Shown piece after piece: positions 44,014 through 53,691 of a DNA stretch of 64,000 nt. Each line of letters starts with the position of its first letter. Position 1 is the stretch's first letter. The notes beneath the pieces are model-generated. The model was not told where the DNA came from. It was given only the letters and a program-made list of their open reading frames with translations, and searched no databases. Both the position numbers and the translations under genes were made by a program. Source of the DNA: FEN-1297 sp963834015 (GTDB lineage: Bacteria; Bacteroidota; Ignavibacteria; Ignavibacteriales; Ignavibacteriaceae); NCBI GenBank assembly GCA_963834015.1, contig CAWIAG010000004.1, forward strand, positions 620,001 to 684,000, given 5' to 3'.

Positions 44014-45303
44014 TTAATTAAGCATTCTCTCTATTTCTTTAACTTCTTTTAACGCCCCTGCTTTGGTAAAATATTTTTTGGCTCTTTTAAAATAAGATTT
44101 GCTGTCGCTTTCCTTATCCATATATTTATAAAGTAACCCGAGTTCAAATTCCGTTTCGGCTTTGTTCAATTCGTTTTTAAGTTCGGTATTAATTCTTAGA
44201 CTGGTCGCCAGGTAATTTTCCGCAAGTTTATAATTCTTTGTATCTCTGTGTATAATGCCTTTTACTTTATAAATATCCGCAATTGAAAGCTTATCATTAA
44301 TCTTGCTGCAGATATCCAGGGCTCTTTCAGCAAATAAACTGCTTAATTCATAATCTTCATGAATTGCGTATACAACAGCTTTACCAAGATATGAAATCCC
44401 TAATGTGGGCAGGAACTTACCTTTAGAAGAAAGATGTATACTTTTGTCAAATCCTTTCATAGCAAGTCGGTAATTGTGCATTTTGCTATGAAGCATTCCC
44501 AGGTTGTGATTAATTTCAGCAATTCTTTTAAAATCTTTGAGATAATTAAATTTAACTAATGCTTTTTTAAAATATTTTAAGGCTTGTTCGTAATTTCCAA
44601 GTATGTTATGTATAATGCCAAGATTGATTTCTATTTTTCCTTTTGTGCTGAATTTTTTTTTATTCTTCAATAGTAACAGTGCTTTCTCATAATGTATATG
44701 AGCCTGTTTCAAATTTCCTAATTCACCGTGAATTGATCCAAGAATATTTTCGCAATCGGCACATCCTTCATTGCTTTCAAGTTTTCTATAAACGTTGTAG
44801 GCTTCGCTTATATAATTGAAACTGATCCCCCATAAAGCCTGGCGGCTAAAAATATCCCCAAGTGACAGAAGTGAATCGGCTGTAACTTTGTTTGATGTGC
44901 CCTTGCCCCGGGTGGCTGCAACCAATTTTTCAAAAATATAAACTGCTGCCGTAAATTTGCCCGTGTCTATACAATAATTTCCAAGTTTAGATAAAAGTAA
45001 TGATAAGTACTCGCCAGATAATTCGGCTTCGGCTTTAGTTATTATAAAGTCCACTGATTGGCCCACATTTGGTTCACCGATAATTCTGCTGTTCAAAAGG
45101 TAGGTAGATTTTGTTGAGTTTCTTGGACCCTTTTTCGTTTGTGTCGTGTTAGGGAATTTTTTGCTTAACTCTGAAATTGTTTTTTTGTCAAAAAAAGTTT
45201 CTAAAATATTGCTTAGAGCTTCCCAATTATCCCTGTCCGAAATTTTCATCTTTTCACTTAAATAATACAAATAAGAATCTAAAATATATGATTTTATAGG
45301 CAT
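44014..45303 (-). CDS. tetratricopeptide-repeat protein
   Basis: 429 aa, no signal peptide or membrane segment. From residue ~90 to the end there are about eight TPR units, e.g. KIEINLGIIHNILGNYEQAL, AEINHNLGMLHSKMHNYRLA, ADIYKVKGIIHRDTKNYKLA and TEFELGLLYKYMDKESDSKS, with the usual small residues at positions 8 and 20. The N-terminal ~85 residues are helical and of unknown type. Such proteins hold multiprotein complexes together. Position upstream of the orphan ParA on the same strand is suggestive but 460 bp apart. Confidence 0.85.
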   Translation of the reverse strand: MPIKSYILDSYLYYLSEKMKISDRDNWEALSNILETFFDKKTISELSKKFPNTTQTKKGPRNSTKSTYLLNSRIIGEPNVGQSVDFIITKAEAELSGEYLSLLLSKLGNYCIDTGKFTAAVYIFEKLVAATRGKGTSNKVTADSLLSLGDIFSRQALWGISFNYISEAYNVYRKLESNEGCADCENILGSIHGELGNLKQAHIHYEKALLLLKNKKKFSTKGKIEINLGIIHNILGNYEQALKYFKKALVKFNYLKDFKRIAEINHNLGMLHSKMHNYRLAMKGFDKSIHLSSKGKFLPTLGISYLGKAVVYAIHEDYELSSLFAERALDICSKINDKLSIADIYKVKGIIHRDTKNYKLAENYLATSLRINTELKNELNKAETEFELGLLYKYMDKESDSKSYFKRAKKYFTKAGALKEVKEIERMLN

Positions 45304-45608
45304 TTTTATATGCAGACATATCTAAATTATAAAAAATATTTGTAAGATGCTTTAGCTATGTCGTATTAAATCAGAAGCAAGAGGCATACCGGGGGGAAAA
45401 AGCCGACCCTGTTAAATAATCTTTTTATAAATTCGCATTTTAAAGATCTAAATTATATTTCCGTTGCGATGTCGTCTTAGTTTAAGAAGAAGGATTAATT
45501 TGGGACGGTAATATTCTTATTAAAATAATATCTGATAATTTATAATATTATAAAATTTAATTATCAAACACACATAATCTTTAATATCTCTTTCCCGACG
45601 ATTTATTC
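45304..45608. other. intergenic region, nothing recognised
   Basis: 305 bp between the TPR gene and the ABC permease gene. No gene or clear terminator was seen; both neighbours are on the minus strand. Confidence 0.35.
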
Positions 45609-46784
45609 TTATCCGGCTCTTAATGCATTAACAATATTTAATCTTGCTGCCCTTACAGAAGGAAGAAATCCTCCTATAAATCCCATAAGTACGGCAAAGA
45701 TTAAAGAAGAGATAATAATAGATGGTGATAATGCAAATGAAAATGAAAGCTCGGCAAATGAACCGAAATTTAGCGTGGAGATTGTGAAAAACTGAAGGAA
45801 AGATGCAACTATTAATCCGATTGCTCCCCCAATTAATGTAATAAGAAGCGACTCAATTAAAAATGCCGAAAGAATGCTTCTCCTGCTGAAACCAAGCGAT
45901 CTCAAAGTTCCGATCTCAACAGTCCTGTTTGAAACTGCTGCATACATTGTAATTGTAGCTCCGATTGTAGCCCCGAAACTAAATATAATAGTAACGAATA
46001 TTCCTAAAACTCTTATAAACGTCGCCATTACACGGGATTGGTCTTCAAAATAATTTTGTTCAATTTGAGGTTCAAACTGCTGTAATCTTCTATCGGATTC
46101 AAAAATACTCTTGAACGCGGCAAAGTTTTGAGCATTATCAAGCTTCAATGTGATAGTGGAAACAGTTGTACCGCGTTTAAAAGCGTTATCAAGCTGTAAT
46201 CCATCGCCCCATATCTCAGAATCAAAACCGCTCCCATCCGTAGAGAAGATTCCGACTATCCTCCAGTAATCTCCCGCTATTTTTACAAAACTTCCAAGTT
46301 GCGTATTCATAAACCTTTTGGAAATTGATTCTCCGACAATTAATTCGCGCATTCCCCAATTGAACATTCTTCCATTTATAAGCTTCATTTGCGGGCGTAT
46401 TTTGCCTATAGCGGGAGATACTCCCCGAACGGTTACATTACTCAATCCCCCGCCGAAAATTTCCAGATTTATAACAACAACCGGTTCAAAAGATATTTCG
46501 GAATTTCCCGCAGCATCTTTAGCAATATGCGGAAGTGAACGGATTATGTCTTGCGTCCCGGGATCTATTATACTTGAAATTTCAGAACTTGCAGCTTTCC
46601 GAAATACCATAACGTTATCCGGCTGGCCGGTTGTCTTCAATGTTTTTTGTATTCCATAAGCCATCATCAACACAGCGGCAAAAACAAAAACTACAAGAGC
46701 AATTCCGGTTATTGTAATACCCGTTGTAAGTTTTCTTGTCTTGAAATTTCTCAAAGTATATTTCAGCGGAATTTTCATTTTCAA
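45609..46784 (-). CDS. ABC transporter permease, MacB/FtsX type
   Basis: 391 aa inner-membrane protein. One N-terminal helix (TTGITITGIALVVFVFAAVL, residues ~21-40), a ~220-residue periplasmic MacB-PCD domain (RGVSPAIGKIRPQMKLINGR, VGESISKRFM), then three helices with the FtsX core ATIGATITMYAAVSNRTVEI, GTLRSLGFSRRSIL and GGFLPSVRAARLNIVNALR. It works with the second permease, the ATPase and the adaptor encoded upstream as a tripartite exporter or lipoprotein-release system. Last gene of the operon. Confidence 0.9.
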   Translation of the reverse strand: MKMKIPLKYTLRNFKTRKLTTGITITGIALVVFVFAAVLMMAYGIQKTLKTTGQPDNVMVFRKAASSEISSIIDPGTQDIIRSLPHIAKDAAGNSEISFEPVVVINLEIFGGGLSNVTVRGVSPAIGKIRPQMKLINGRMFNWGMRELIVGESISKRFMNTQLGSFVKIAGDYWRIVGIFSTDGSGFDSEIWGDGLQLDNAFKRGTTVSTITLKLDNAQNFAAFKSIFESDRRLQQFEPQIEQNYFEDQSRVMATFIRVLGIFVTIIFSFGATIGATITMYAAVSNRTVEIGTLRSLGFSRRSILSAFLIESLLITLIGGAIGLIVASFLQFFTISTLNFGSFAELSFSFALSPSIIISSLIFAVLMGFIGGFLPSVRAARLNIVNALRAG

Positions 46785-46829
46785 ACCTTTAATATAAATA
46801 TAGATTGAATGTTTAATCTAAATATTTAA

Positions 46830-47990
46830 TTACCCGACAAATCTGAATCCATCAACTATTTTTGTTTTCAAAGCTCTCTGAATAGGAAATACTGCCGCGG
46901 CAAATCCAATAAATAGTGCTGCAGAAGCAGCTAATATTAAAGTAACAGTTTCAATTTCGAATACCGGGAACATACCCGTAGGGATGAAATTAGATATCCC
47001 GGAAATAATTGGATATGTTAAAAATAAGCCGATACCTCCTCCTAAGATTGAGATCAATAATGATTCACCCATAATAATTCCTGCTAAATGTTTTCCGGAG
47101 AATCCCAGAGTTTTAAAAACAGCATATTCCCGAGTCCTTTCTCTTGCAGACATTATCATTGTATTGCCTAATACAAGCATAATGATTCCAATGATTATAA
47201 AAGAAAGAAAATTCATTGAACTGATTATTGCGCCGGAAGCCTGAATAAAACCCTGTTGAAAAGCGCTTTCTGTTTCTGTCTTGGTTTCAGCCGAAGAGTT
47301 TTTAAATAATGCATCAATCTGAGTTGATACTTTAGGAGCGTTTGATGGATTATCAATCATAATAACATACCAGCCAACATCACCGGCCCTGCCCGGCATT
47401 TCCTTCTTCATAGTTTCATCAACATAATCCCAATGGAAAAGCATTTGTGAGGCATCTGTGGATTTTAATTTGGGTTGATAAATTCCGCGCACAATAAACT
47501 CCCATCTGCCCGGATAAATATCACCGTCAATCGTCATCACATCGCCTATTTTAAGATTATATTTACTGGCTATTTGAGAGCCGATTATGCATGAATTACG
47601 TTCTTTTTTAAACGTTTTCAGTTGCTCAGTTGGTACAACAAATTCATTGTAAACATCAAAATAAGTTTCCGGATCTATAGCAAGCCTTGCAAAAAAATTA
47701 CTTTGATCAATATATACTCCGCCAAACCAATTGGCATAAGTAACTTTATTAACATCGGGTACCTGCACAATTTTTTCCCTGTATGAATAAGGCAGCGGAA
47801 AAATGAACGATACAGCCTGCCTTACAATAAGACGATTTGCTGATGAAGCTTCAACACCCTGATACCAGGCAGTCACAACTGTTCTAAGTACCCCAAAGGC
47901 AATAACAGCAATGGAAATACCAAAAATTGTAAGAAATGTTCTAAGTTTATGGCGCAGAGTATTTTTAAAAATTAATTTTAATATTTTCAT
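46830..47990 (-). CDS. ABC transporter permease, MacB/FtsX type
   Basis: 386 aa. Same plan as its neighbour: N-terminal helix (FLTIFGISIAVIAFGVLRTV), periplasmic domain with IIGSQIASKYNLKIGDVM, then GIIMLVLGNTMIMSARERTR, YAVFKTLGFSGKHLAGIIMG and a final LKTKIVDGFRFVG. The two permeases differ enough to form a heterodimer. The start overlaps the ATPase stop by 4 bp (atga-type coupling), and the second permease follows 45 bp later. Confidence 0.9.
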   Translation of the reverse strand: MKILKLIFKNTLRHKLRTFLTIFGISIAVIAFGVLRTVVTAWYQGVEASSANRLIVRQAVSFIFPLPYSYREKIVQVPDVNKVTYANWFGGVYIDQSNFFARLAIDPETYFDVYNEFVVPTEQLKTFKKERNSCIIGSQIASKYNLKIGDVMTIDGDIYPGRWEFIVRGIYQPKLKSTDASQMLFHWDYVDETMKKEMPGRAGDVGWYVIMIDNPSNAPKVSTQIDALFKNSSAETKTETESAFQQGFIQASGAIISSMNFLSFIIIGIIMLVLGNTMIMSARERTREYAVFKTLGFSGKHLAGIIMGESLLISILGGGIGLFLTYPIISGISNFIPTGMFPVFEIETVTLILAASAALFIGFAAAVFPIQRALKTKIVDGFRFVG

Positions 47991-48670
47991 ACTGCCTCCT
48001 GAATTAGATCTCCCTTTTCAAGATGACGAATTATGTGCGCTTTAGATGCCGCATGAGGATCATGTGTAACCATGATAATGGTTTTATTGAATTCTTTGTT
48101 CAGCCTCTCCATTAAAGTAAGAATTTCATCCGCTGAATTTTTATCCAGGTCGCCTGTGGGTTCGTCTGCAACAAGTATTATCGGGTCTGTAACTATCGCA
48201 CGGGCTATTGCAACACGTTGTTCCTGGCCTCCGGAAAGCTGCTTCGGATAGTGGTCAACCCGGTCGCTTAATCCCACTATATTCAGCGCTGTTTCAACAT
48301 GCTTCTTCCTTTCTGCTTTTGACAGTTTTGTCAGCAGAAGAGGGAGCTCCACGTTTTCATATGCGGTTAATACAGGTATAAGATTATAAAATTGAAAAAC
48401 AAATCCTATGTTATTGGCGCGCCATTTTGCAAGCCCGGACTTTCCCAAACCTGCTATGTCAACTCCATTTATTATTATTCTTCCGTTTGAAGGTTTATCT
48501 ATTCCCGAGATAAGGTTTAACAGCGTTGTTTTGCCGGAACCGGAAGGCCCCATAAGTGCAAGAAATTCTCCCTCATTTATGTCCAGCGAAATATTATTTA
48601 AAACGGGAATCTCAATGCTGTCTCGCCAATATGATTTATTTACATCTATTACTTTAATTATATCTGGCAT
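47987..48670 (-). CDS. ABC transporter ATPase, LolD/MacB type
   Basis: 227 aa cytoplasmic ATPase. Walker A GPSGSGKTT at 41-49, Q-loop FVFQFYNLIP, signature LSGGQEQRVAIARA from 145, Walker B ILVADEPTGDLD with Glu170, switch His in MVTHDPHA. It has the LolD-type insert after the Q-loop. It energises the two permeases downstream; the MFP adaptor gene is 56 bp upstream. The substrate of the exporter cannot be deduced. Confidence 0.93.
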   Translation of the reverse strand: MPDIIKVIDVNKSYWRDSIEIPVLNNISLDINEGEFLALMGPSGSGKTTLLNLISGIDKPSNGRIIINGVDIAGLGKSGLAKWRANNIGFVFQFYNLIPVLTAYENVELPLLLTKLSKAERKKHVETALNIVGLSDRVDHYPKQLSGGQEQRVAIARAIVTDPIILVADEPTGDLDKNSADEILTLMERLNKEFNKTIIMVTHDPHAASKAHIIRHLEKGDLIQEAV

Positions 48671-48726
48671 TTTTTGCTCCGGTATTATTCTGAAAAACTG
48701 TTTGAATTAAATTTATTTAATTTCTA

Positions 48727-49917
48727 TTAACTCACTTTTACTTTTAATCCGTCTTTTATTTTATCGGTTAAATTATCAATAACCTGGTCGCCGTTTTTTA
48801 TTCCCGATTTGATTTCTATATATGAATCCATTTGCTGCCCTGTAGTTACCTGAACCTGGATTGCCGTACTATTTTTTATTATGAAAACAACATTGTTTCC
48901 GTCCCTCTTTGCAATTGCAGTTAAAGGAATAACCAACATAGGCTGTTGATCTGATGAGGACAATTTTTTTGAATTGTTAGCTAAAAATAAAACTTTGGCG
49001 CTCATCTCGGGAAGAACACGGGAATCGTAATTTTTAAATCCAACCTTAACAAGCACTGTTGCCTTAGTCCTGTCCGCTGTCGGGACTACTTTAGCAACAA
49101 AACCTGAATAACTGTTTCCGGGATAAGCATCAAGTATTATTTGGCTTTCCTGGCCTAAAGAAATTTTTTCAATATTTGATTCGGATACATCGGCTTCTAC
49201 CTGTAATGAACTCATATCTGCAATAGTTACCACGGCTCCTCTTGAATTTACTCCGCCTGCCAGCGGGGCAACCATTTCTCCTACATCTGCATCTTTGGTA
49301 AGAACGGTGCCGTCAAATGGAGCTCTTATTATTGTGTTTTCCATGGCAACTTCACCCGCTTGAACTTGAGCTTTAGCAACATTTATTGATGCCAGAACAT
49401 GGTTATAATTTGCTTCAGCCGCATCCAGGTCTGCCTGGGTTGTAGAGCCTGATTTGTATAAAGCCTTTTGCCGCTCATAGCTGTTGCCTGCATCCTTTAA
49501 GCTCGATTGTTGAAGTTCAAGGTTAGCTTTTGCCTCAGCTAATTGTGCATTTACGTCGCTGTCTTCAAGTCGCGCTATTATACCGTCTTTTTTTACTTTA
49601 TCACCCTCTACAACTGCAAGATAGACAATTCTCCCGGTACCTTTAGAAGCTACAGCCGCCTTCCTCTGGGCAACCACATACCCGCTTGCTGTAAAAATTG
49701 CATTGCTTTGTGCCTGTGTTTGCAATGTTGCAGTTGCAAGTTTTACCTCGGTTGCAGAATTGAATACAGCGCTAAGTAGATTGTATCCGGTAATTCCGGC
49801 GGCTATCACTATTATTATTGTAATAATAACTATAAAATTTTTTTTTGATGCGCCAGGAGGTTGTTTTTCAGATCGGTTGATTTTTAATGATGAAAGATCA
49901 GAATTCATTGTTTCCAT
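48727..49917 (-). CDS. periplasmic adaptor (HlyD/MacA-type membrane fusion protein)
   Basis: 396 aa. One N-terminal transmembrane anchor (residues ~28-50, IVIITIIIVIAAGITGYNLL), lipoyl half-motifs at ~80-115 (GRIVYLAVVEGDKVKKDGII) and ~195-215 (IRAPFDGTVLTKDADVGEM), a coiled-coil hairpin between them (LAEAKANLELQQSSLKDA ... VAKAQVQAGE), and a beta-barrel plus membrane-proximal domain to the end. It links the inner-membrane ABC complex to an outer-membrane channel. First gene of the adaptor-ATPase-permease-permease operon. No TolC-like gene lies in this operon. Confidence 0.9.
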   Translation of the reverse strand: METMNSDLSSLKINRSEKQPPGASKKNFIVIITIIIVIAAGITGYNLLSAVFNSATEVKLATATLQTQAQSNAIFTASGYVVAQRKAAVASKGTGRIVYLAVVEGDKVKKDGIIARLEDSDVNAQLAEAKANLELQQSSLKDAGNSYERQKALYKSGSTTQADLDAAEANYNHVLASINVAKAQVQAGEVAMENTIIRAPFDGTVLTKDADVGEMVAPLAGGVNSRGAVVTIADMSSLQVEADVSESNIEKISLGQESQIILDAYPGNSYSGFVAKVVPTADRTKATVLVKVGFKNYDSRVLPEMSAKVLFLANNSKKLSSSDQQPMLVIPLTAIAKRDGNNVVFIIKNSTAIQVQVTTGQQMDSYIEIKSGIKNGDQVIDNLTDKIKDGLKVKVS

Positions 49918-50307
49918 AAAGTTCTAAATTTTTGCTTCTGTTGTTAGATGTTTAATGCTAAATTGTATTAAAAATAATAACTTTGTTATAAAATTAATCT
50001 CTTTAAAATAACTAAATTTATTATTTATCTGAACTACTTCCCAAATTTAATCAGCTCCCCTGTAATCAGGAATACAAAATCGGTAAGTTGCTGAATTTTA
50101 CCGGTAAAAATTTATAATTATTTATCCGGATGTAACTTTTTTAAGTCTGATCTTTATAAAATGAGATTTTTTTATAGGATTCTGTCTCGCGGATTATAGA
50201 ACCCCTTATTTATATGCTAAATGTGATAATTTCATTAAATTTGTAATATGAATAATCTTATTCTTTCAAATTACAATTGCAAGATTCTTATAAAAAGGAG
50301 TTAATTA
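49918..50307. other. divergent promoter region
   Basis: 390 bp between the minus-strand ABC exporter operon and gnd. No gene. 'aaaaaggag' 7 nt before the gnd ATG is a strong SD. No repeat copy recognised. Confidence 0.4.
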
Positions 50308-51758
50308 ATGAGCGTTAATGATATCGGCTTTATAGGTTTAGCTGTGATGGGAGAAAATTTAGTCCTGAATATGGAAAGTAAGGGGTTTAAAGTTGCTGTT
50401 TTTAATAGAACGGTTGAACGTGTGAGCAATTTTGTTAACGGCAGGGCTAAGGGTAAAAATATAGTTGGAACTTATTCAATCGATGAGTTTATTAAAGTAT
50501 TAAAAAGGCCCAGAAAAATAATGCTTATGGTAAAAGCCGGTAAACCCGTTGATGATTTCATTGAATTAATATTACCGCTTTTGGAACCGGGTGATATTAT
50601 TATTGACGGAGGGAATTCTAATTATGAGGATACAAATCGTAGAACAAAATATGTTGAAAGCAAAGGCTTCCTTTATATAGGAACCGGTGTTTCCGGCGGG
50701 GAAGAGGGGGCTTTAACCGGACCTTCCATAATGCCCGGCGGTTCTGTAAAAGCATGGGAATTTGTTAAGCCTATTTTCCAATCGATTGCTGCAAAAGTTA
50801 ATGATGGTACACCATGTTGTGACTGGGTAGGCGAAAACGGGGCCGGGCATTTTGTAAAGATGGTTCATAATGGTATTGAATATGGAGATATGCAATTGAT
50901 CTCTGAAGCTTATCAAATTATGAAAGAATTGCTGCATATGAACGCAGAAGAAATTCATGAAGTATTTAAACAATGGAATAAAGGTGAATTAAATTCATAC
51001 CTGATTGAAATTACGAGGGATATTCTAGCTTATAAAGATATTGATGGAACTCCGCTTGTTGATAAAATTCTTGATACTGCCGGACAAAAGGGTACCGGAA
51101 AATGGACCGGCATCTCAGCTCTTGACCTGGGTGTACCCCTGACTTTGATAGGGGAAGCTGTATTTGCCAGAACATTGTCTTCCATGAAATCTGAACGGGT
51201 TGAAGCATCCAAAACTTTTGCAAGTTTAAATACAAACTTTACAGGTAGTCCCGAGAATTTAATTATTGATTTGGAACAAGCCCTTTATGCGTCTAAACTT
51301 GTTTCTTATGCCCAGGGATATTTATTGATGAAAGCGGCTGCTAAAGAATTCAATTGGAATCTGAACTACGGAGGTATAGCTTTGATGTGGCGCGGAGGAT
51401 GTATTATACGTTCTGCTTTCCTTGAGAAAATAAAAGATGCTTATGATAAAAATTTCGGTTTATCCAATTTATTGTTGGATCCTTTTTTAAAACTAAAATT
51501 GAGCATGCACAAGCCGGCTGGAGAAGAATTATTTCAACATCTGTACTGAACGGAGTATGGATTCCTGCAATGTCCACAGCTTTGGAATATTTTGACGGTT
51601 TTAGAAATGAAAGACTTCCCGCAAACCTATTACAGGCACAAAGGGACTTTTTTGGCGCTCATACGTACGAAAGAATTGACAAACCAAGAGGTGAATTCTT
51701 TCATACTAACTGGACGGGAAAAGGCGGCGATACGGCCTCTTCAACCTATAATGCATAA
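50308..51758 (+). CDS. gnd: 6-phosphogluconate dehydrogenase (decarboxylating), with a frameshift
   Basis: NADP-dependent oxidative decarboxylation of 6-phosphogluconate to ribulose-5-phosphate. N-terminal motif GFIGLAVMGENLVLNM, substrate loop GTGVSGGEEGALTGPSIMPG, catalytic GHFVKMVHNGIEYGDM with Lys184 and Asn188. The first frame ends at 51549 after 413 codons. The missing C-terminus is in the +1-shifted frame: EHAQAGWRRIISTSVLNG then ...ANLLQAQRDFFGAHTYERID and GEFFHTNWTGKGGDTASSTY, to the TAA at 51758. One extra T in the T6 run at 51483-51488 restores a ~483-aa protein of normal length. It is either a sequencing error or a real inactivating slip. Monocistronic. Confidence 0.9.
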
Positions 51759-51802
51759 ATATAATGCGAACAAATTTAACTTTTTCAAAGATCTTTTGTA
51801 AG

Positions 51803-51839
51803 CCGGACAAACCTCCATGTTGGCAGGTTTGTTCGCCGG
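51803..51839 (+). terminator. hairpin after gnd
   Basis: acaaacct / aggtttgt stem (8 bp) flanked by ccgg / ccgg, 44 bp after the gnd stop. No strong T run. It could also serve as a bidirectional barrier before the convergent glycosyltransferase gene. Confidence 0.5.
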
Positions 51840-51981
51840 AAAACATTCCGAATAGATATGATATTCGTTTCACCTGTCCGTCCTCTGGCGGAACGGCTTA
51901 CTAAACTACGTAAATATCTGGCTATAAATAATCCAACTTCCCCGGATTAAACTAGTCAGGACGGTAAACCCATTCAATTAG

Positions 51982-53280
51982 TCATTCAATCTTTCCATCT
52001 TTGACAGGTCCTTTCCATAAACCGAATAGTTCAAAACCGAACAATATTAAAACAGGAATATATTCAAGTAATAAAATAGGGGTATATTCTTTCCAGGTTC
52101 CGTTCAAATGATAATTTAATATTGTGAACGATGTTAGGCTTATTAGGCTTACGTATGTTATACCGCTCCACCTGGGAATAATTGGAAGTAATACCACTAA
52201 CCAGGTCAAATACCATGGATGAACAACTGGTGAAAAGATAAACAGTAGGAATATTGATAAATATATTTTAGTAATTAAATCTTCCCGGCTCAGAATAACC
52301 GGAAAATAAATAATTATAAAAATAATTCCGCAAATAAGCCTTGTTCGTTGGTTATCTTTAATAAATAAATCTAATAAATTGAATGTTATACCATTAAAAG
52401 TCCAGTTCTCTGTAAAATTGATTAACGCCTGGAATGGTGAACCCGTAAACAAATAAGGTAAATACATTAAAATACATAGTAAAACCGGGACTATGATAAT
52501 TATGAGCTTATCTCTTAATCCTTTTTCATTGAAGAAAAAAATTGGTATTAAAATTAAACCGAGGGGTTTGATGCATATAGAAGCTGAAAGAAATATAAGG
52601 CTCAATAATTTCCGGTTATTCAGGTAAAAGCAAATTGTAAAAATAATCAATGGAAGCCCGAATCCATCCAGGTGTGCATCAACAAAAAACTGGAAGAAGG
52701 GCAGGGAGCATAATGCATAGAATAGAATGTTTTTGTATGGGAGCATTAATTTTTTCAAAAGAAGAAAGATCCCCCAAAAGGTTAAAAGATCGGACAGCAG
52801 TAGAAATATCTTTATACCGGTAAAACTTTCTCCTCCGGTTAAATATGAAAAATAAAAAAGTATTTGAGTAAGCGGGGGATAAATAGATTTCATATCAGGG
52901 AAATTGATCAATTTCGGCAGTGTGTCCGTATGCAGGCTGTTCAGGGCAGTGTCTGCGGGTGCATATTTATATGGATTTATACCGTGTGCCTGCACTTTTC
53001 CGTCCCACACATATCTGTAATAATCATCTGAACCGATAGGATGTATGGGAATAAATATGAATCTTAATACTAATGATAATCCTAAAAGGATATAAACATA
53101 CTTAAGAGGTAGTTCATACTTTATAATCTGCAGGCTGATTAATAGATATAGCAAAGATGTACAGATAAAAACAATAGTATATACTATAAAGGAATTTAAA
53201 GTGGGAATTGCAAAAAGGCAGAATGTTAAACCCAAAAGAATAATTGAAATAAAAAATAATATCTTTTGAGTCTTGTGCAT
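51982..53280 (-). CDS. membrane GT-C glycosyltransferase (polyprenyl-phosphate mannosyltransferase-like / DUF2029 type)
   Basis: 432 aa with about 11-12 hydrophobic helices. The first large loop carries GSDDYYRYVWDGKVQAHG with Asp85-Asp86 and then INPYKYAPAD, a pattern typical of GT-C enzymes related to mycobacterial mannosyltransferases and GT87. KPLGLILIPIFFF and SPVVHPWYLTWLVVLLPI are further family marks. It should use a polyprenyl-phosphate sugar on the outer face of the inner membrane. It converges with gnd and lies next to methyltransferase and GT4 genes on the other strand, which suggests a glycan or glycolipid pathway. Confidence 0.78.
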   Translation of the reverse strand: MHKTQKILFFISIILLGLTFCLFAIPTLNSFIVYTIVFICTSLLYLLISLQIIKYELPLKYVYILLGLSLVLRFIFIPIHPIGSDDYYRYVWDGKVQAHGINPYKYAPADTALNSLHTDTLPKLINFPDMKSIYPPLTQILFYFSYLTGGESFTGIKIFLLLSDLLTFWGIFLLLKKLMLPYKNILFYALCSLPFFQFFVDAHLDGFGLPLIIFTICFYLNNRKLLSLIFLSASICIKPLGLILIPIFFFNEKGLRDKLIIIIVPVLLCILMYLPYLFTGSPFQALINFTENWTFNGITFNLLDLFIKDNQRTRLICGIIFIIIYFPVILSREDLITKIYLSIFLLFIFSPVVHPWYLTWLVVLLPIIPRWSGITYVSLISLTSFTILNYHLNGTWKEYTPILLLEYIPVLILFGFELFGLWKGPVKDGKIE

Positions 53281-53381
53281 TAATTTTAATTATTCAACAT
53301 AATAATAAAGATAATTAAAACACGTAAAACCCCAAAATATTTGACCCGGATATTATCAATATGGCCAACTCAACCATTCAA

Positions 53382-53420
53382 AAAATATTTAAAGTAGATT
53401 CAACATTTATGCCCGGGATT
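53382..53420. repeat. dispersed repeat family R2, copy d (partial)
   Basis: 'aaatatttaaagtag' then 'caacatttatgcccggga', a decayed copy of the R2 core. A second REP-like stretch follows (ttaggagaagagcaggggtg, ~53449-53470). The rest of 53281-53691 contains no gene. Confidence 0.55.
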
Positions 53421-53691
53421 CATTATTAAAGACTTTTCCTCTCTCTTACTTAGGAGAAGAGCAGGGGTGAGGTTATTAACTATAAATGAATCGAGAAAAT
53501 AACTTCTCATTCATTTCTTATAAATTTTAAACCTGTTTAATGTTGTACTGTATTTAATATTTGTGTTTTTAGAATGTCCATCATTTACAAATAATTCACT
53601 TATTTAAATTCATAATTATAATTTTTATATTTCTTATTACATAATGCCGAAAAATTAAAATTATTTGATAATCAGGTTTACTTAAATTATA

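Noticed and set aside
51570..51758. Separate 62-aa gene after gnd
   Set aside because: It is the C-terminal end of 6-phosphogluconate dehydrogenase in a shifted frame.
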